Source of the DNA: Verticillium longisporum
Taxonomy: Eukaryota; Ascomycota; Sordariomycetes; Glomerellales; Plectosphaerellaceae
Length of the DNA stretch: 64,000 nucleotides
Direction: 5' to 3'
NCBI GenBank assembly: GCA_019188255.1
Contig: JAETXT010000002.1
Location: forward strand, 1,984,001-2,048,000
In this document: piece by piece, positions 47,896-58,674 of the stretch
Position numbering within the stretch: the first letter of the stretch is position 1
Layout of the letters: each line of letters begins with the position of its first letter
The notes under the pieces: model-generated
Database searches by the model: none
The model's input: the letters and a program-made list of their open reading frames with translations, nothing else
Told to the model about the DNA's origin: nothing
Program-made: the position numbers and the translations under genes

Positions 47896-50745
47896 ATGGC
47901 CAGTCGGCGCGACTTCCTCAGCCAACCGGCGCCCGAGAACTACATTGCGGGTATCGGCCGTGGCGCGACAGGCTTCACGACACGATCAGATCTGGGCCCG
48001 GCACGCGAGGGACCCAGCGAGGACCAGATCAAGGAGGCTGTCGCCAAGCGTGCAGCGCAGCTCGGCATCGGCGCCGACGGCAAAAAGGGCGACGACAAGG
48101 ACGACGACAAGGGCGGCGACGACGACCGGTTCAAGGACCCCGACAACGAGGTCGGCCTCTTCGCCGGCGGGCTCTACGACAAGGACGATGAGGAGGCCGA
48201 CAGGATATGGCAGGAGGTCGACGAGAAGATGGGCAAGCGGCGGCAGAAGCAGCGCGAGGCCCGCGAGCTGGCCGAGAAGGAGGAGTACGAGCGCAACAAC
48301 CCGAAAATCTCCCAGCAGTTTGCCGACCTCAAGCGCGCCCTCGGCACCGTCACCGACGAGGAGTGGGCGAGCCTGCCCGAGGTCGGCGACCTCACGGGCA
48401 AGAACAAGCGCGCGCGCGCCGCCCTGCGCCAGCGCCAGTACGCCGTCCCCGACAGCGTGCTGGCGGCGGCGCGCGGCGCCTCCGAGCTGGGCACCACCGT
48501 GTCCGACGAGGGCGTCGCCCCGAGCCCCGACGGCGCCGACGGCACCATGACCAACTTTGCCAAGATTGGCGCCGCCCGCGACAAGGTGCTCAAGTCCCGC
48601 CTCGAGCAGGCGTCCCTCGGCGGCACCGACACGACCGCCGGCAGCGCCACGAGCATCGACCCCAAGGGCTACATCACGAGCCTCGACAAGAGCATGATGA
48701 ACGGCACCCAGGCGCAGGTGGCCGACATCAACCGTGTGCGGGAGCTCCTGACGTCCGTCACCAAGACGAACCCCAACAGCCCCGGAGGCTGGATCGCCGG
48801 CGCGCGTCTCGAGGAGCTGGCAGGCAAGACGGTGGCCGCCCGCAACGTCATCGCGCGGGGCTGCGAAAAGTGCCCGAAGAACGTCGACGTCTGGCTGGAG
48901 AACATCAGGCTCAACGATGTCCGCAACGCCAAGATCATTGCCGCCGAAGCCATCAAGAAGAACGACAAGTCGGTGCTCTTGTGGGTCGAGGCCATGAGGT
49001 TGGAGAACGAGCCGCGGGCCAAGAAGAGGGTCATTCGACTGGCGCTGGATCACATTCCCGACTCGGAAGCACTGTGGAAGGAGGCTGTCAATCTCGAAGA
49101 CGACCAGACGGACGCTCGCCTGTTGCTGGCAAAGGCGACCGAGATTATCCCTCTGTCGGTCGACCTCTGGCTGGCGTTGGCGCGGCTGGAAACGCCCGAA
49201 AACGCACAAAAGGTGCTGAACAAGGCGAGAAAGGCGGTGCCGACGTCGTTCGAAATTTGGATCGCCGCTGCCAGGTTACAGGAGCAGCTGGGGGCCAGCG
49301 TCAACGTTATGAAGCGAGCTGTCAACGTCTTGGTCAAGGAATCTGCCATGCCGAAACGCGAGGAATGGATCGCCGAGGCCGAGAAGTGCGAGGAGGAGGG
49401 CGCCGTCGCCACGTGCGGCGATATCATCAAGGAAACTCTCGGCTGGGGGCTCGACGAGGACGACGACCGAAAAGACACATGGATGGACGATGCCAGGGGG
49501 AGCATCAACCGCGGCATGTACGAAACGGCACGGGCCATCTACTCCTACGCCCTCCGCGTCTTCGTCAACAGCAGGACACTGTGGATGGCGGCGGCCGACC
49601 TCGAGAGGAATCACGGCAACAAGGAGTCGCTGTGCCAGGTCCTCGAGAAGGCCGTCGACGCCTGTCCAAAGAGCGAGGTCTTGTGGATGATGCTGGCCAA
49701 GGAAAAGTGGCAGGCCGGCGAGGTCGACAACGCGCGGCGTGTGCTCGCCAGGGCCTTCAACCAGAACCCCGACAACGAGGACATTTGGCTGGCTGCCGTC
49801 AAGCTCGAGGCCGAGAACGACCAGCCGGAGCGGGCGCGCAAACTGCTGGAAGATGCGCGGGACAAGGCGCCCACCGATCGCGTCTGGATGAAGAGCGTCG
49901 TGTTCGAGCGCGTGCTCGGCAACACGGACGCCGCCCTGGACCTCGTCCAGCAGGCCCTGCAGTACTTCCCCGCGGCCGCCAAGCTCTGGATGCTCAAGGG
50001 CCAGATCTACGAGGACCTCGACAAGCTCGGCCAGGCGCGCGAGGCGTACAGCACGGGCGTCAAGGCCGTGCCCGCGGCGGTGCCGCTCTGGCTCCTGTAC
50101 TCGCCGCTCGAGGAGCGCCCCGGCCTCGTGGTCGAGGCGCGCTCCGTGATGGTCCGCGCGCGCCCCGCCGTGCCCAAGTCGCCCGCGCTCTGGTGCGAGT
50201 CTGGGCGGGTCGTGCGCCGCGCCAGGCAACGTCAACCAGGCCAAGTCGCTCATGGCCAAGGCGCTGCAGGAGGTGCCCAAGAGCGGCCTGCTGTGGAGCG
50301 AGCAGATCTGGCACCTCGAGGCGCGCACGCAGCGCAAGCCGCGCAGCCTCGAGGCCATCAAAAGGTCGACAACGACCCCATCCTCTTCGTCGCCGTGGCG
50401 CGGCTGTTCTGGGGCGAGCGCAAGCTGGAGAAGGCGCAGAACTGGTTCGAGAAGGCGCTGGTGCTGGACAGCAACAACGGCGACACGTGGGCTTGGTACT
50501 ACAAGTTCCTCCTCCAGCATGGCACAGAAGTGAGTGAATCCCTCGGGCTGGACTTTGGACGGACACCACCGGTGCACGAGGCTAACAGTTTTACGCAGGA
50601 GAAACGGGGCGAGGTCATCACCAAGTGTGTGCTCGTCGAGCCGAGACAGGGCGAGTACTGGCAGGCGATTGCGAAGCGCCCAGCCAACGCGAGAAAGGGA
50701 ACGGAGGAGATCCTCAACCTGGTGGCCAACAGTCTAGAAAGGTAA
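47896..50745 (+). CDS. prp1: Prp1/Prp6 pre-mRNA splicing factor, two compensating frame breaks
   Basis: U5/tri-snRNP protein of the spliceosome (Prp6 in yeast, Prp1 in fission yeast). Exons are 47896-50529 and 50599-50745; the intron (69 bp, GTGAGT...CAG) follows LLQHGTE and leads to EKRGEVITK. The product is 926 residues. The N-terminal Prp1 domain (1-165) begins MASRRDFLSQPAPENYIAGI and includes GLFAGGLYDKDDEEAD. About fifteen HAT/TPR-like helical repeats follow. The frame shifts near 50220-50224 (after ESGRVVRRA; one extra or two missing bases). It returns at AAAA 50360-50363 (EAIK to KVDNDPILF), so about 45 residues in between must be read in the neighbouring frame (LMAKALQEVPKSGLLWSEQI). 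The region is otherwise conserved, so errors are likely. The ATG follows GGCACC and is the expected family start. Confidence 0.97.
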   Translation: MASRRDFLSQPAPENYIAGIGRGATGFTTRSDLGPAREGPSEDQIKEAVAKRAAQLGIGADGKKGDDKDDDKGGDDDRFKDPDNEVGLFAGGLYDKDDEEADRIWQEVDEKMGKRRQKQREARELAEKEEYERNNPKISQQFADLKRALGTVTDEEWASLPEVGDLTGKNKRARAALRQRQYAVPDSVLAAARGASELGTTVSDEGVAPSPDGADGTMTNFAKIGAARDKVLKSRLEQASLGGTDTTAGSATSIDPKGYITSLDKSMMNGTQAQVADINRVRELLTSVTKTNPNSPGGWIAGARLEELAGKTVAARNVIARGCEKCPKNVDVWLENIRLNDVRNAKIIAAEAIKKNDKSVLLWVEAMRLENEPRAKKRVIRLALDHIPDSEALWKEAVNLEDDQTDARLLLAKATEIIPLSVDLWLALARLETPENAQKVLNKARKAVPTSFEIWIAAARLQEQLGASVNVMKRAVNVLVKESAMPKREEWIAEAEKCEEEGAVATCGDIIKETLGWGLDEDDDRKDTWMDDARGSINRGMYETARAIYSYALRVFVNSRTLWMAAADLERNHGNKESLCQVLEKAVDACPKSEVLWMMLAKEKWQAGEVDNARRVLARAFNQNPDNEDIWLAAVKLEAENDQPERARKLLEDARDKAPTDRVWMKSVVFERVLGNTDAALDLVQQALQYFPAAAKLWMLKGQIYEDLDKLGQAREAYSTGVKAVPAAVPLWLLYSPLEERPGLVVEARSVMVRARPAVPKSPALWCESGRVVRRARQRQPGQVAHGQGAAGGAQERPAVERADLAPRGAHAAQAAQPRGHQKVDNDPILFVAVARLFWGERKLEKAQNWFEKALVLDSNNGDTWAWYYKFLLQHGTEVSESLGLDFGRTPPVHEANSFTQEKRGEVITKCVLVEPRQGEYWQAIAKRPANARKGTEEILNLVANSLER

Positions 50746-51100
50746 AGACGGGACGTCAAAAAATGTACAAGACAAGAGAAGCAGTGTACTATTGGAATTG
50801 CAGCGAATACAGTATCATGTTCAACGCTTCGCAGGCAGCCCGAGGACAGGATCAATGGATCGTTTTCAAGGTTGGATTGGATTGGTGGTGGTCATCAATT
50901 ACTATATCATGTCGCCGTACCCTTCCATGTTGTGTGAACAGAGGAAGTGAGAAACCAAAAGAAAATCAGAAGAGACGGCGTCCCTGTGGCCACCACGCCA
51001 TCCGTGGTCGCCATGTCGTAGTCCTACAGCAGAATCGGTGTAACGCCTTTCCACGCACTTTACCCCAGGGTTGAACGGTGTGAAACGATGAACGGCGAGC
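50746..51100. other. Intergenic, convergent 3' flanks
   Basis: 355 bp between prp1 and the next gene; nothing gene-like seen. Confidence 0.6.
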
Positions 51101-51646
51101 TTAGGGCTTGTTGCCGCTGCTGAACCAGGAGGACGCGGCCTTCTTGACCTCGGCGGCCTTGTTCTCGACCTTGTGGTCGAACTCGTTGATGCTCTTGAGC
51201 GTCTCGGCCTTGGCGTCCTTGGCGAAAGCCTCAGCGTTGCTCTTCGCGATGCCGAACTGCTTGTCGGCTTCGGCGGCCTGGGACATTTGTCAGTACTGGA
51301 CTCTGGTCTGCGAAGTGAGGGGGTAGTAAAAAAGCAAGGGCAGGAAGGCTTACAGCATGGTCGATCTTGGCACCGGTGCGGGCGGCGGCATCGCCCAGAG
51401 TGCCCTGGGCGCCGACATCGCGACCGGGAAGGTGGGACTTGATGCTGGCAGCGGCCCTGTGAGCGTCGGCTGCAAGAGGGGAGGTGATGGTCAGCCAGCG
51501 GAACGGTGTCGAGACGGAGAGCAAATGCGCTTACCCTCAGCCTTCTTCTCGGCGACCTTGGGGCTTCCACCAGCAGCGAAGAGGTAGTAGCCGATACCGC
51601 CGGCGGCGGTGAGGCCGATGGCGAGGGGAGCCTTGGACTTGGACAT
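51101..51646 (-). CDS. Small 'calcofluor white hypersensitive' family protein
   Basis: Exons 51646-51535, 51469-51354 and 51277-51101 give 134 residues, with GTAAGC donors and CAG acceptors. A short hydrophobic N-terminal helix (PLAIGLTAAGGIGYYLFAAG, residues 7-26) is followed by a long charged, Ala/Lys-rich amphipathic region (about 30-125) with LEA-like repeats, ending SSWFSSGNKP. Fungal homologues carry the name 'calcofluor white hypersensitive protein', implying a link to cell-wall stress, but the molecular role is not known. The helix could be a membrane anchor, possibly mitochondrial. Abundant short proteins of this kind often show strong expression, which the sequence alone cannot confirm. 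Confidence 0.85.
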
Positions 51647-53217
51647 GGTGATGGATGGTCGTTGGGTTATGGGGGAGGCGTGGTGTGTGTGTGTCGGTGG
51701 AAGCTGTGATCGTCAAGGTGCAGCGGATTGATTGATTGGTGAGTGTGAGAGAAGTGAGGGAGGGAAGGGTAGAAGAGGCAGGCGGATGGGAAAGTACTTA
51801 TTGCTCCCGGCCGCGCCTACGACATCACGTCTTCCAACAAGTCACTTCTCTCTTTCAGCAGTCCCCCTACTGGTCCCAGCCTCTCTCTGTCTGTCTGTCA
51901 CCCAAAGGCCTGACGGCCAGCTCGGGACGCTCATTCGCTCAGATCGGAGCTATGTCTCCAATTCCTGGCAGCTTCCCCCCTCTCCTCTCCGCTCTGGGCG
52001 CATCTTCTGGTGCAAGAGTGATCGAGCTGTTGGATCATGATACATGACGTAGTGCCGGGAAATGCGGGGACCCGTCTTGGGTCATGCCTCTGTACGGTAC
52101 CAGCTCTGTTCCTTGGCAAGCGCCAGACCACAGGTCCTGAATGCAGGCAAGCACGGGCCCTGGTTCTCATCACGTTCCTTACCTACCTTACCTAGGTACC
52201 TAGGTAAGGCACCTTGCCTTAAGTACCTAGGATGGCAGGCAAGACACGCATTCCATCCAAGTCAGAGGTCCAGAGGTAAGATCAAATAAAGCAGACTCGC
52301 ACCTAAAGAGACAGTTGCTGTATCCGGAACGCAAATGCCATTTGACGAACTCCAGTCCCACTGTCGAGCTCGAGGATCACCCCCCTGTCCCTTCCGACCT
52401 GCAGGCAGAAGGTGGAGAGTCTCTCAGGGTGGGTGACCTCCGCGCCAGTTGCCAGGGAGGGGCCCCATCACTACCCACGAGGAGCCATTTGCGTCATCGA
52501 ACACAGCACAGCACAAGACCCAGCTAGACCTACCTGGATTGGGATCTGGATCTGGATCTTTTCAGCCGCGCACGGCACGCCCGAGGGGGCGATGCTAGTC
52601 GCAGCTATGAAGGACAGTGTCTTCGCTGCCACCACCCATCATCACCCTTTCTCCGCTGGTCTGACCAGCCTGTTGCTGCCAATCTCACCCTGCGCCCTAG
52701 AACTTTCAATTCTTCGAATCCCTGATTCCGCCCCCCCCCCCTTCAGGTCTGGTTGAGTGGAACATTGACCACCGGGAGCTAAGCCTCAAGCCCCCTCCCT
52801 GATGCCACAGTCGAAAGGTCTACACGTCAAACCATCGTGACACTCCTCGCACTGAGAGCTCTCTTTGCCTCGTAGCCCTGAACAGAGTATACCACTCAGC
52901 CAAGAGCGAGCTCATCAATCCAGCCCGGGCGCCTCCCGCTCTGTTCTGTTCCAGACGAACCAGTCCAAGTCGCTCTAGCGCCTGCACCAACGCCTCCTGG
53001 CCTCCGTGCTAGACTCGTCATCCCGTCCCACCAACTCGGGGGCCTGCCCTACTCTGCAGAAGCTCTCTCTCCGCTCACCTCTCCATCATCCATCCATTCG
53101 CCCTGCATTGCTATCTCGCTAGACATCGATCACGACACTCGCCAGCTTCATCTCTGGAGGCGGCGAAGCAAGCGTGTCGACTCGGGCAACCGCCATGCCA
53201 AGCGACGAGACGTAGCC
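51647..53217. other. Intergenic, divergent promoters
   Basis: About 1.57 kb between two divergent genes. No gene is seen. A CCTAGGTA-type island lies at 52183-52230, a GGATCT repeat near 52540-52558 and a C run near 52731-52741. Confidence 0.5.
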
Positions 53218-54708
53218 ATGCCGAACCTGTCACTGCACACGTCTCGTCGGGTCCAGACTCTGAAAGACAGCGACTATGACCATGAAATAGGTCTCGTCGA
53301 CCAGGAATCACCACCGACGACTCGCTCCCGGAGCAACACCGCCCTGACAGTCGATGAGGACCAATCTTCGTTACAGGCGTCGTCCCAGCACGTGCGGAGC
53401 GTCGAGGGAGAGCAGAGCCCACAGGATAGACAGCACAGTGCTGCGACGACCGGGCGATCATCTCTTGACAACCGCCAAGGAGCCGACGATACACAGTCAG
53501 ACCGGGGACAAGATGAAAGTCCCATTGGCGCTCGGGACACGGCGCAAACGGGTCCATCAATCGAGGTAGAAGGTGTGTACATTCAGCCACTTCGTCCTCA
53601 TTCCCCTATCTCGGTAGGCGTGCTAACGCATTGTTGCCAAAGGTCCTACGCCCCTCGAACCCCCGACACTGGCCGCCAATGGCGACACGGCGCGACCAAA
53701 GTCCAAGCAACGCAAAGAACCCGAATCCGAGATTGATATCCTGTGGGAAAATGAGAGAGGCTGCTTCGTCTGCGGCACGGCGCTCTTCTCGGGTGCTGCC
53801 CTCGGCAACCTTGATCCGTCGCCCTGGACGAACCAGTTCAAGAAGACGAGCCCGACCAACATCAGGACGGCGACGGTCCCTGATCCGAGCTGGGAATGGG
53901 CGTCGCCCGAATGGCGCATCAACCGTGAAGAGGGCGTGGCCATGGACGAATTTGGGTGGGAGTATTCGTTCATGTTTGCCAAAAGTTCTCGTGGCATGGC
54001 CCCAAGTGGTGGAACTCGTTCGTCAGGAGGCGGGCTTGGATCCGGAAACGGGTCAAGAAGTGCAGCGACGACCTGGCCTCGGATCCTCACATGCTCAACA
54101 CGGACTACTTCAACGTCATGCCCGCAGAGCACCATCGTCCCCATTCGTCGCACGGGGGGAGTCGGCAGGGAAGCAGGGCGAGCACGCATAGTAAGGCGAG
54201 TATCCACAGCAAGGGCAGCATCGGCCGGTTCTCCACCACCGAGAGCGTTCTGGACGAGAAGCCTGTTATCGAGGATGTGTGGATGCTGATGATGGTGCTC
54301 CGCGCGGCGCGCATCGACCGGGAGAAAATCGAGGCAGTGGACAACTATCTCGAGCACGCCAAGGATGACCTCGAGCGGCTCCAGGACGAGATGCACGACA
54401 TTATGGGCATATTCGTCTTCCAGGCGTCGAGGCGGATTTTGCTGAGCCGCCTGACTCAGGTGTATGACGAGATGAACAACGTCGATAAGGGGGATGCGGC
54501 GTTCAAGACGAGACGGAACAACCTGGGCGCCGCGATCAAGCACGCTGACGAGGAGGTCAGACGATTATCATACTGGAGCGACGTGAAAGGCGTGGCAGAG
54601 AACGGCGAATCGAGGGGCGCGGTCGAGGGCAAGGAGGGATGGAGCGAGGCCTGGGAGGGCGTGGACCAGAGCGGCCCAGCACAACCCAACGCGGGCAAGC
54701 TTCCTTGA
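53218..54708 (+). CDS. Peroxin/dysferlin-domain protein (Mug65-like), one frame break
   Basis: Exons 53218-53572 and 53643-54708, intron 70 bp (GTGTGT...AAG). The N-terminal 130 residues are polar and disordered. The dysferlin N-type motif begins ILWENERGCFVCGTALFSGA and includes PSPWTNQF and VPDPSWEWASPEWRIN; the C-type motif is FSWHGPKWWNSFVRRRAWIR. The C-terminal part is helical (IEDVWMLMMVLRAARIDREK and on). Fungal proteins of this type include fission yeast Mug65 and relate to the dysferlin domains of peroxins that shape ER-peroxisome contacts; the exact role is unknown. The frame breaks at AAAA 53981-53984 between SFMFAK and FSWHGPK; one more A restores it, for 473 residues. Confidence 0.88.
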
Positions 54709-55154
54709 GGCACAACGCCAATTCAGGGTTTTGAGGCACGGTATACCCATTTCCTAACAATATACGATATGCATAATACGAACACAGCAGAATCGATTCA
54801 AACATGATGGTCTGCTTTGAATGTGTGACCATGCCTCAGTGACTGAGACGTTGAGGGCATAGCTCGATCGGTGGAGCAAACGCGCCTGTCCGGACAATTT
54901 CCACAGCCGCGCCGGCCGCGCCAGCCGCGCCTTATCGCCTATCGGCGAGTCGACAAGTCGGTCCCCGGCGCGAAAATTGTCCCTCCCCCCAAGGCTATGG
55001 GGACATTGAATCAAGCAGACCGTTTCTCAACCGACAGATACAAACGATTGATAAAAAACCACAGGTCACGCATACCCAACCGAAGACACATGCGCCGATC
55101 CGATCCCGACGCCGACCCTGCCACACACCACCAAGAATGAACCGCTCATAGCCA
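54709..55154. other. Intergenic, promoter of the PPR gene
   Basis: 446 bp between two genes on the same strand; no gene or repeat of note. Confidence 0.6.
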
Positions 55155-57796
55155 ATGTCCCTGGGGATCAAGCAAGCGTGGCGAGCCCGGCCGCTGTCGA
55201 TCCGCGACGCTGGGAACCCGCTGATTCCCAGGGGTTCTCCGGGTTGCGGTCACGGGCCGTGGCCGCCGTGGATGCGACGACGCCTCGCATCGGGGCTTGC
55301 TGCTGCTGCTGCTGCTGCCCCCGATGCGAGAAAGCTCGGTGATGCTCGACATTCGGCCCTGTCGCCGCGTCGGGTCCCCGAGCTGGACGCGGCGCCGCCC
55401 ATGCGCATCGCTCCAGCGCTCCAGCCCGAGTCCATGCACGATGCCATGAAGAGGCAGTTTCTCGACACGCTGCTGTACGACGTCGAGGAAGACGCCAAGA
55501 CGATCGAGGCCGCCGTCACGACCGGCTCCGTCATGGACAAGGGCAGCGTCGTCTACGCTTCCGTCCGCGAGACGAACGCCAGCCGCCAGAGGCAGCACCG
55601 GGCCCTGTGGCAGCAGCTGCGGCTCGACGAGATCCGGAAGGGCAAGGGCAGGGACACGGCCGACTGGCGCAAGGTGCTCACCATTCTGTCGAACAGGGCG
55701 CCCAAGGTCGCGCGGACGCTGTCCCAGGCCAGCCGCACGCTCGTCGTCACGCGGCAGGTGGCTGATCGGCTGCTGTACGGGACTGACCAGACCATCTGGG
55801 ACATTGCCGAGAGGACGGACTGTCGGCTCGACATGGACGAGTCGCCCGCCAGCGAATCCCTACGGCCCCCTGGCAAACGTATCGTTCTGATGGGCTTCGA
55901 TCACGCCGTCGAGGCGGCCAAGGCCGAGATTGCCTATATTGCCGGACAGGTTGCCGAATCGAGCCCACCAACGGCGGCGACGATGACGACGACGACGGTG
56001 ACGACGACGACAACAGTGGCCAGCGGTGTGGTGGAACACCAACCGCTGCCGGCGACGAGCTCGACATCCATCCAGAAGAACGGGTCCAAAAAGAGCAAGC
56101 CGCGTCGTTGGACCAGCACAAAACCGCTGGAGAAACCTGGCTTCACTCCCGAGTGGACCATCCTCTATAAATTCGAAGACTATCCCCGTCCGTTATACTG
56201 GACGCCGGAAACCTTTGAGGCCTATGTCACGGCTCTCGTGAGGGCAAAGATGCCGCACTACAAGGCCACTGAGCTATACGGATCTGGCATGAAGGCACGC
56301 GAGGCGGTGCTCCACATCATCATGGACGTTTTCCAGTCACGGGAAACCCGATCATCCCTCTCCACGAGTGCCTTCAAGACGGTGCTCAAGTGGATGGGCA
56401 GCCATGGCGTGGTGTTCCGGCCGCAGGTGCGCGAGCTGTTTGTGCGGATGGTGGCAGCGTCGTTGCCCATGGACGTCGAAGTCTTCAACACATTACTGAC
56501 GGGCAACATGAGGCTCGACGACCTCCGTAATTTCGGGAGCATCGTCTCCCTCATGGCCCGTCGCGGCTACGTGCCCACGCTCAAGACGTGGTCGTTATTC
56601 CTGGCCATCGTCAAGAACAACGAGGTCGAGCAGCACGTACTCCGCGCCATGAACGAGCGCGGGCTGCTCGACGACCCCCGCGCCAGCCGCATGATCGCGA
56701 CGCGGTTCATCATGCACGACCTGCAGCAGGCCCGGGCAACTGGAGCGGCCTGTCGGCCTTTATCGACTCGCAGAACCAAAAATACGGCTTCGGCTGGATC
56801 ACGACGGCGTCCTTTAACAATATGCTCAACGAGCTCGGACGGCAGGGCAAGCTGGCCTCGTGCCGAGACCTGCTCGACAAGGCGCCGCGCTGGCCCTCGG
56901 TCAAGGTGGGCATCAAGACGCTCAACACGATGCTGAGCCACGCCCACATCCAGCGGCAGCCTGCCGCGGCCGCGGCCGCGCTCTACCGCTTCTACCAGCA
57001 CAACGTCACCCTCGACAGCACGTCGTACCACGAGCTCTTCACCCTCGCCTTTGCCCTGCGCAAGCCCAACACAATGGGCCTCGTGTGGCGCCTCGCCTGC
57101 ATCCACCGCTGCGAGACGCACGAGATGCGCGTCCGCGTCGCGGCCATCTACGAAGCCTGCCCCTTCCTCCTCGGCCTCCCGGAGACTGAACCTTCGCAGC
57201 AGATTTTGGACCAAGGCCTCATCTCCTCCTCCTCCTCCTCCTCCTCCTCCTCCTTGCCGTCGCCATTACCACCACCATCACCGACGAACCAGCCCAAAGC
57301 GCAATACGCAAACCACGCCGCCCTCCCCACCTTCCACGAACCCGACATGCTCGCCGCCCTCCTCCCCCCCTCCCACGCCCCTTCCACCGGCGACGACGAC
57401 CTCGCCCACCTCCCCGCCAACACGGGCTCCCGCATAGCCCACCTCTACCGCAAACGCTGCTCCCGCGCCAGCGACTGGCAGGCCGCCCGGCCCCTCCACG
57501 TCCTCTTCGCCGAAGCCCTGGAAGCCGACCGCGAGCTCGAGCGCCGCCGCGCCGCGGACCCCGTCGACGAAGACGGACCCCGGCGCATCAAGGAAGAGGG
57601 CCTCCCGCTGCCCCTCGTCGCGCGGCGGCGGGCCGACGCGTCCGGGACCCGCGACGACGGAGCAAGAGAAGCATCGACCTCTGCGTCGCTACCGACAGCA
57701 GCCGAGACGCCGGCCGCCGATAGCCAACTGTACATGACCATTTTCCGGCGCACCATGAGCGCGGCGCAGAGACTGGCGAAGAAAAAAAGAAGATGA
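55155..57796 (+). CDS. PPR-type, probably mitochondrial protein, one frame break
   Basis: A long frame of about 880 residues once one base is added near 56731-56733 (CCCGGG; LQQAR to GNWSGLSAFID). The N-terminus is Arg-rich with few acidic residues (MSLGIKQAWRARPLSIRDAG), as in mitochondrial targeting peptides. The middle resembles fungal organelle RNA-binding proteins. Repeated helix pairs such as FKTVLKWMGSHGVVFRPQVR, DVEVFNTLLTGNMRLDDLRN, FNNMLNELGRQGKLASCRDL and IKTLNTMLSHAHIQRQ have the spacing of pentatricopeptide repeats. The tail is low-complexity: a Ser run near 690-700 encoded by TCC repeats (57220-57252), Pro/Ala-rich parts and a basic end (AKKKRR). A role in mitochondrial transcript maturation is inferred; the RNA target is unknown. 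Confidence 0.8.
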
Positions 57797-58674
57797 AGAC
57801 TATGAATACAGACAGGGAGAAAAAGGGGACCGCGACCGCCTAATACGGGAAAGGAGAGGATATACCATTTCTCGACGCACATCGTTTCCAGACGACCGTG
57901 TAGAAAGAATGAGTTCCGATAGGATGCTCGCCGCAGTCGTGGATGCCCCCCCCTCTGCCGAGGCGACTATACGGCGCGGCCTGGGCGTAGACGGATAGAA
58001 TAGATGGCCCGCTTGCGCTGTCGAATGCATGGCGGCCTTGTAGATTTTGATGACCTGTACCATACTGTTACAATACATACCATACTCAGAGCATTCACAC
58101 CTTTTTACTAGATTGCATTCGTTGCCTTTTTGTGATGTAGCTCGTGGACACAGGCAGCACAGCAAGTAGAACGGACCGGTCCGCGGAATATATTTTGCAG
58201 ACAAACTCCCCAGCCAATGTCTTGCACACACGCACGTACACACAAGCACGGAATGCTCCCGAGTTTCGTTATGCAAGTGGATTTCGTGATATCGACACAT
58301 ACTGCTGCCGCCAAATAAAGCTCAACACGACGATAGCAAGCAGGGTCGGTCTCTCGACGACTTTCTTACGCGCCCGCTGCTCCGGTCCTGTCTACCGCCG
58401 CCCCCCGGTCCCAAATCATCCCGTTCTGGACGACGCCCAGAGTCGGAGTCGAAGTTCAAAACCTCCCTTGCACCCAGCGCGATGAAAGAAGAAAACAATA
58501 GAAAACATCTCCCAGCCGGCCCGTCCGCTGCCGCCGGGCCGTTATCACTCATCCAGTCCCGAGTAGACTCGCCCATGCCCCCGTTCATATCTCGTCATGC
58601 CAAGCCATTTATGCCAAACGCTCTGCTGTTCCTTAGTGTGTCGGTTTCTCTTCGCATCAAGGGGAAGCCTGAAT
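57797..58674. other. Intergenic, convergent 3' flanks
   Basis: About 880 bp between the convergent PPR and PP2C genes, with no gene-like feature. Confidence 0.6.

Noticed and set aside
48207..50537. A 776-codon plus-strand frame over prp1, with other long frames on the opposite strand
   Set aside because: They are shadows of the GC-rich prp1 coding frame; their Arg/Gly/Pro-rich products show no domain, except the 45-residue part used to repair prp1.
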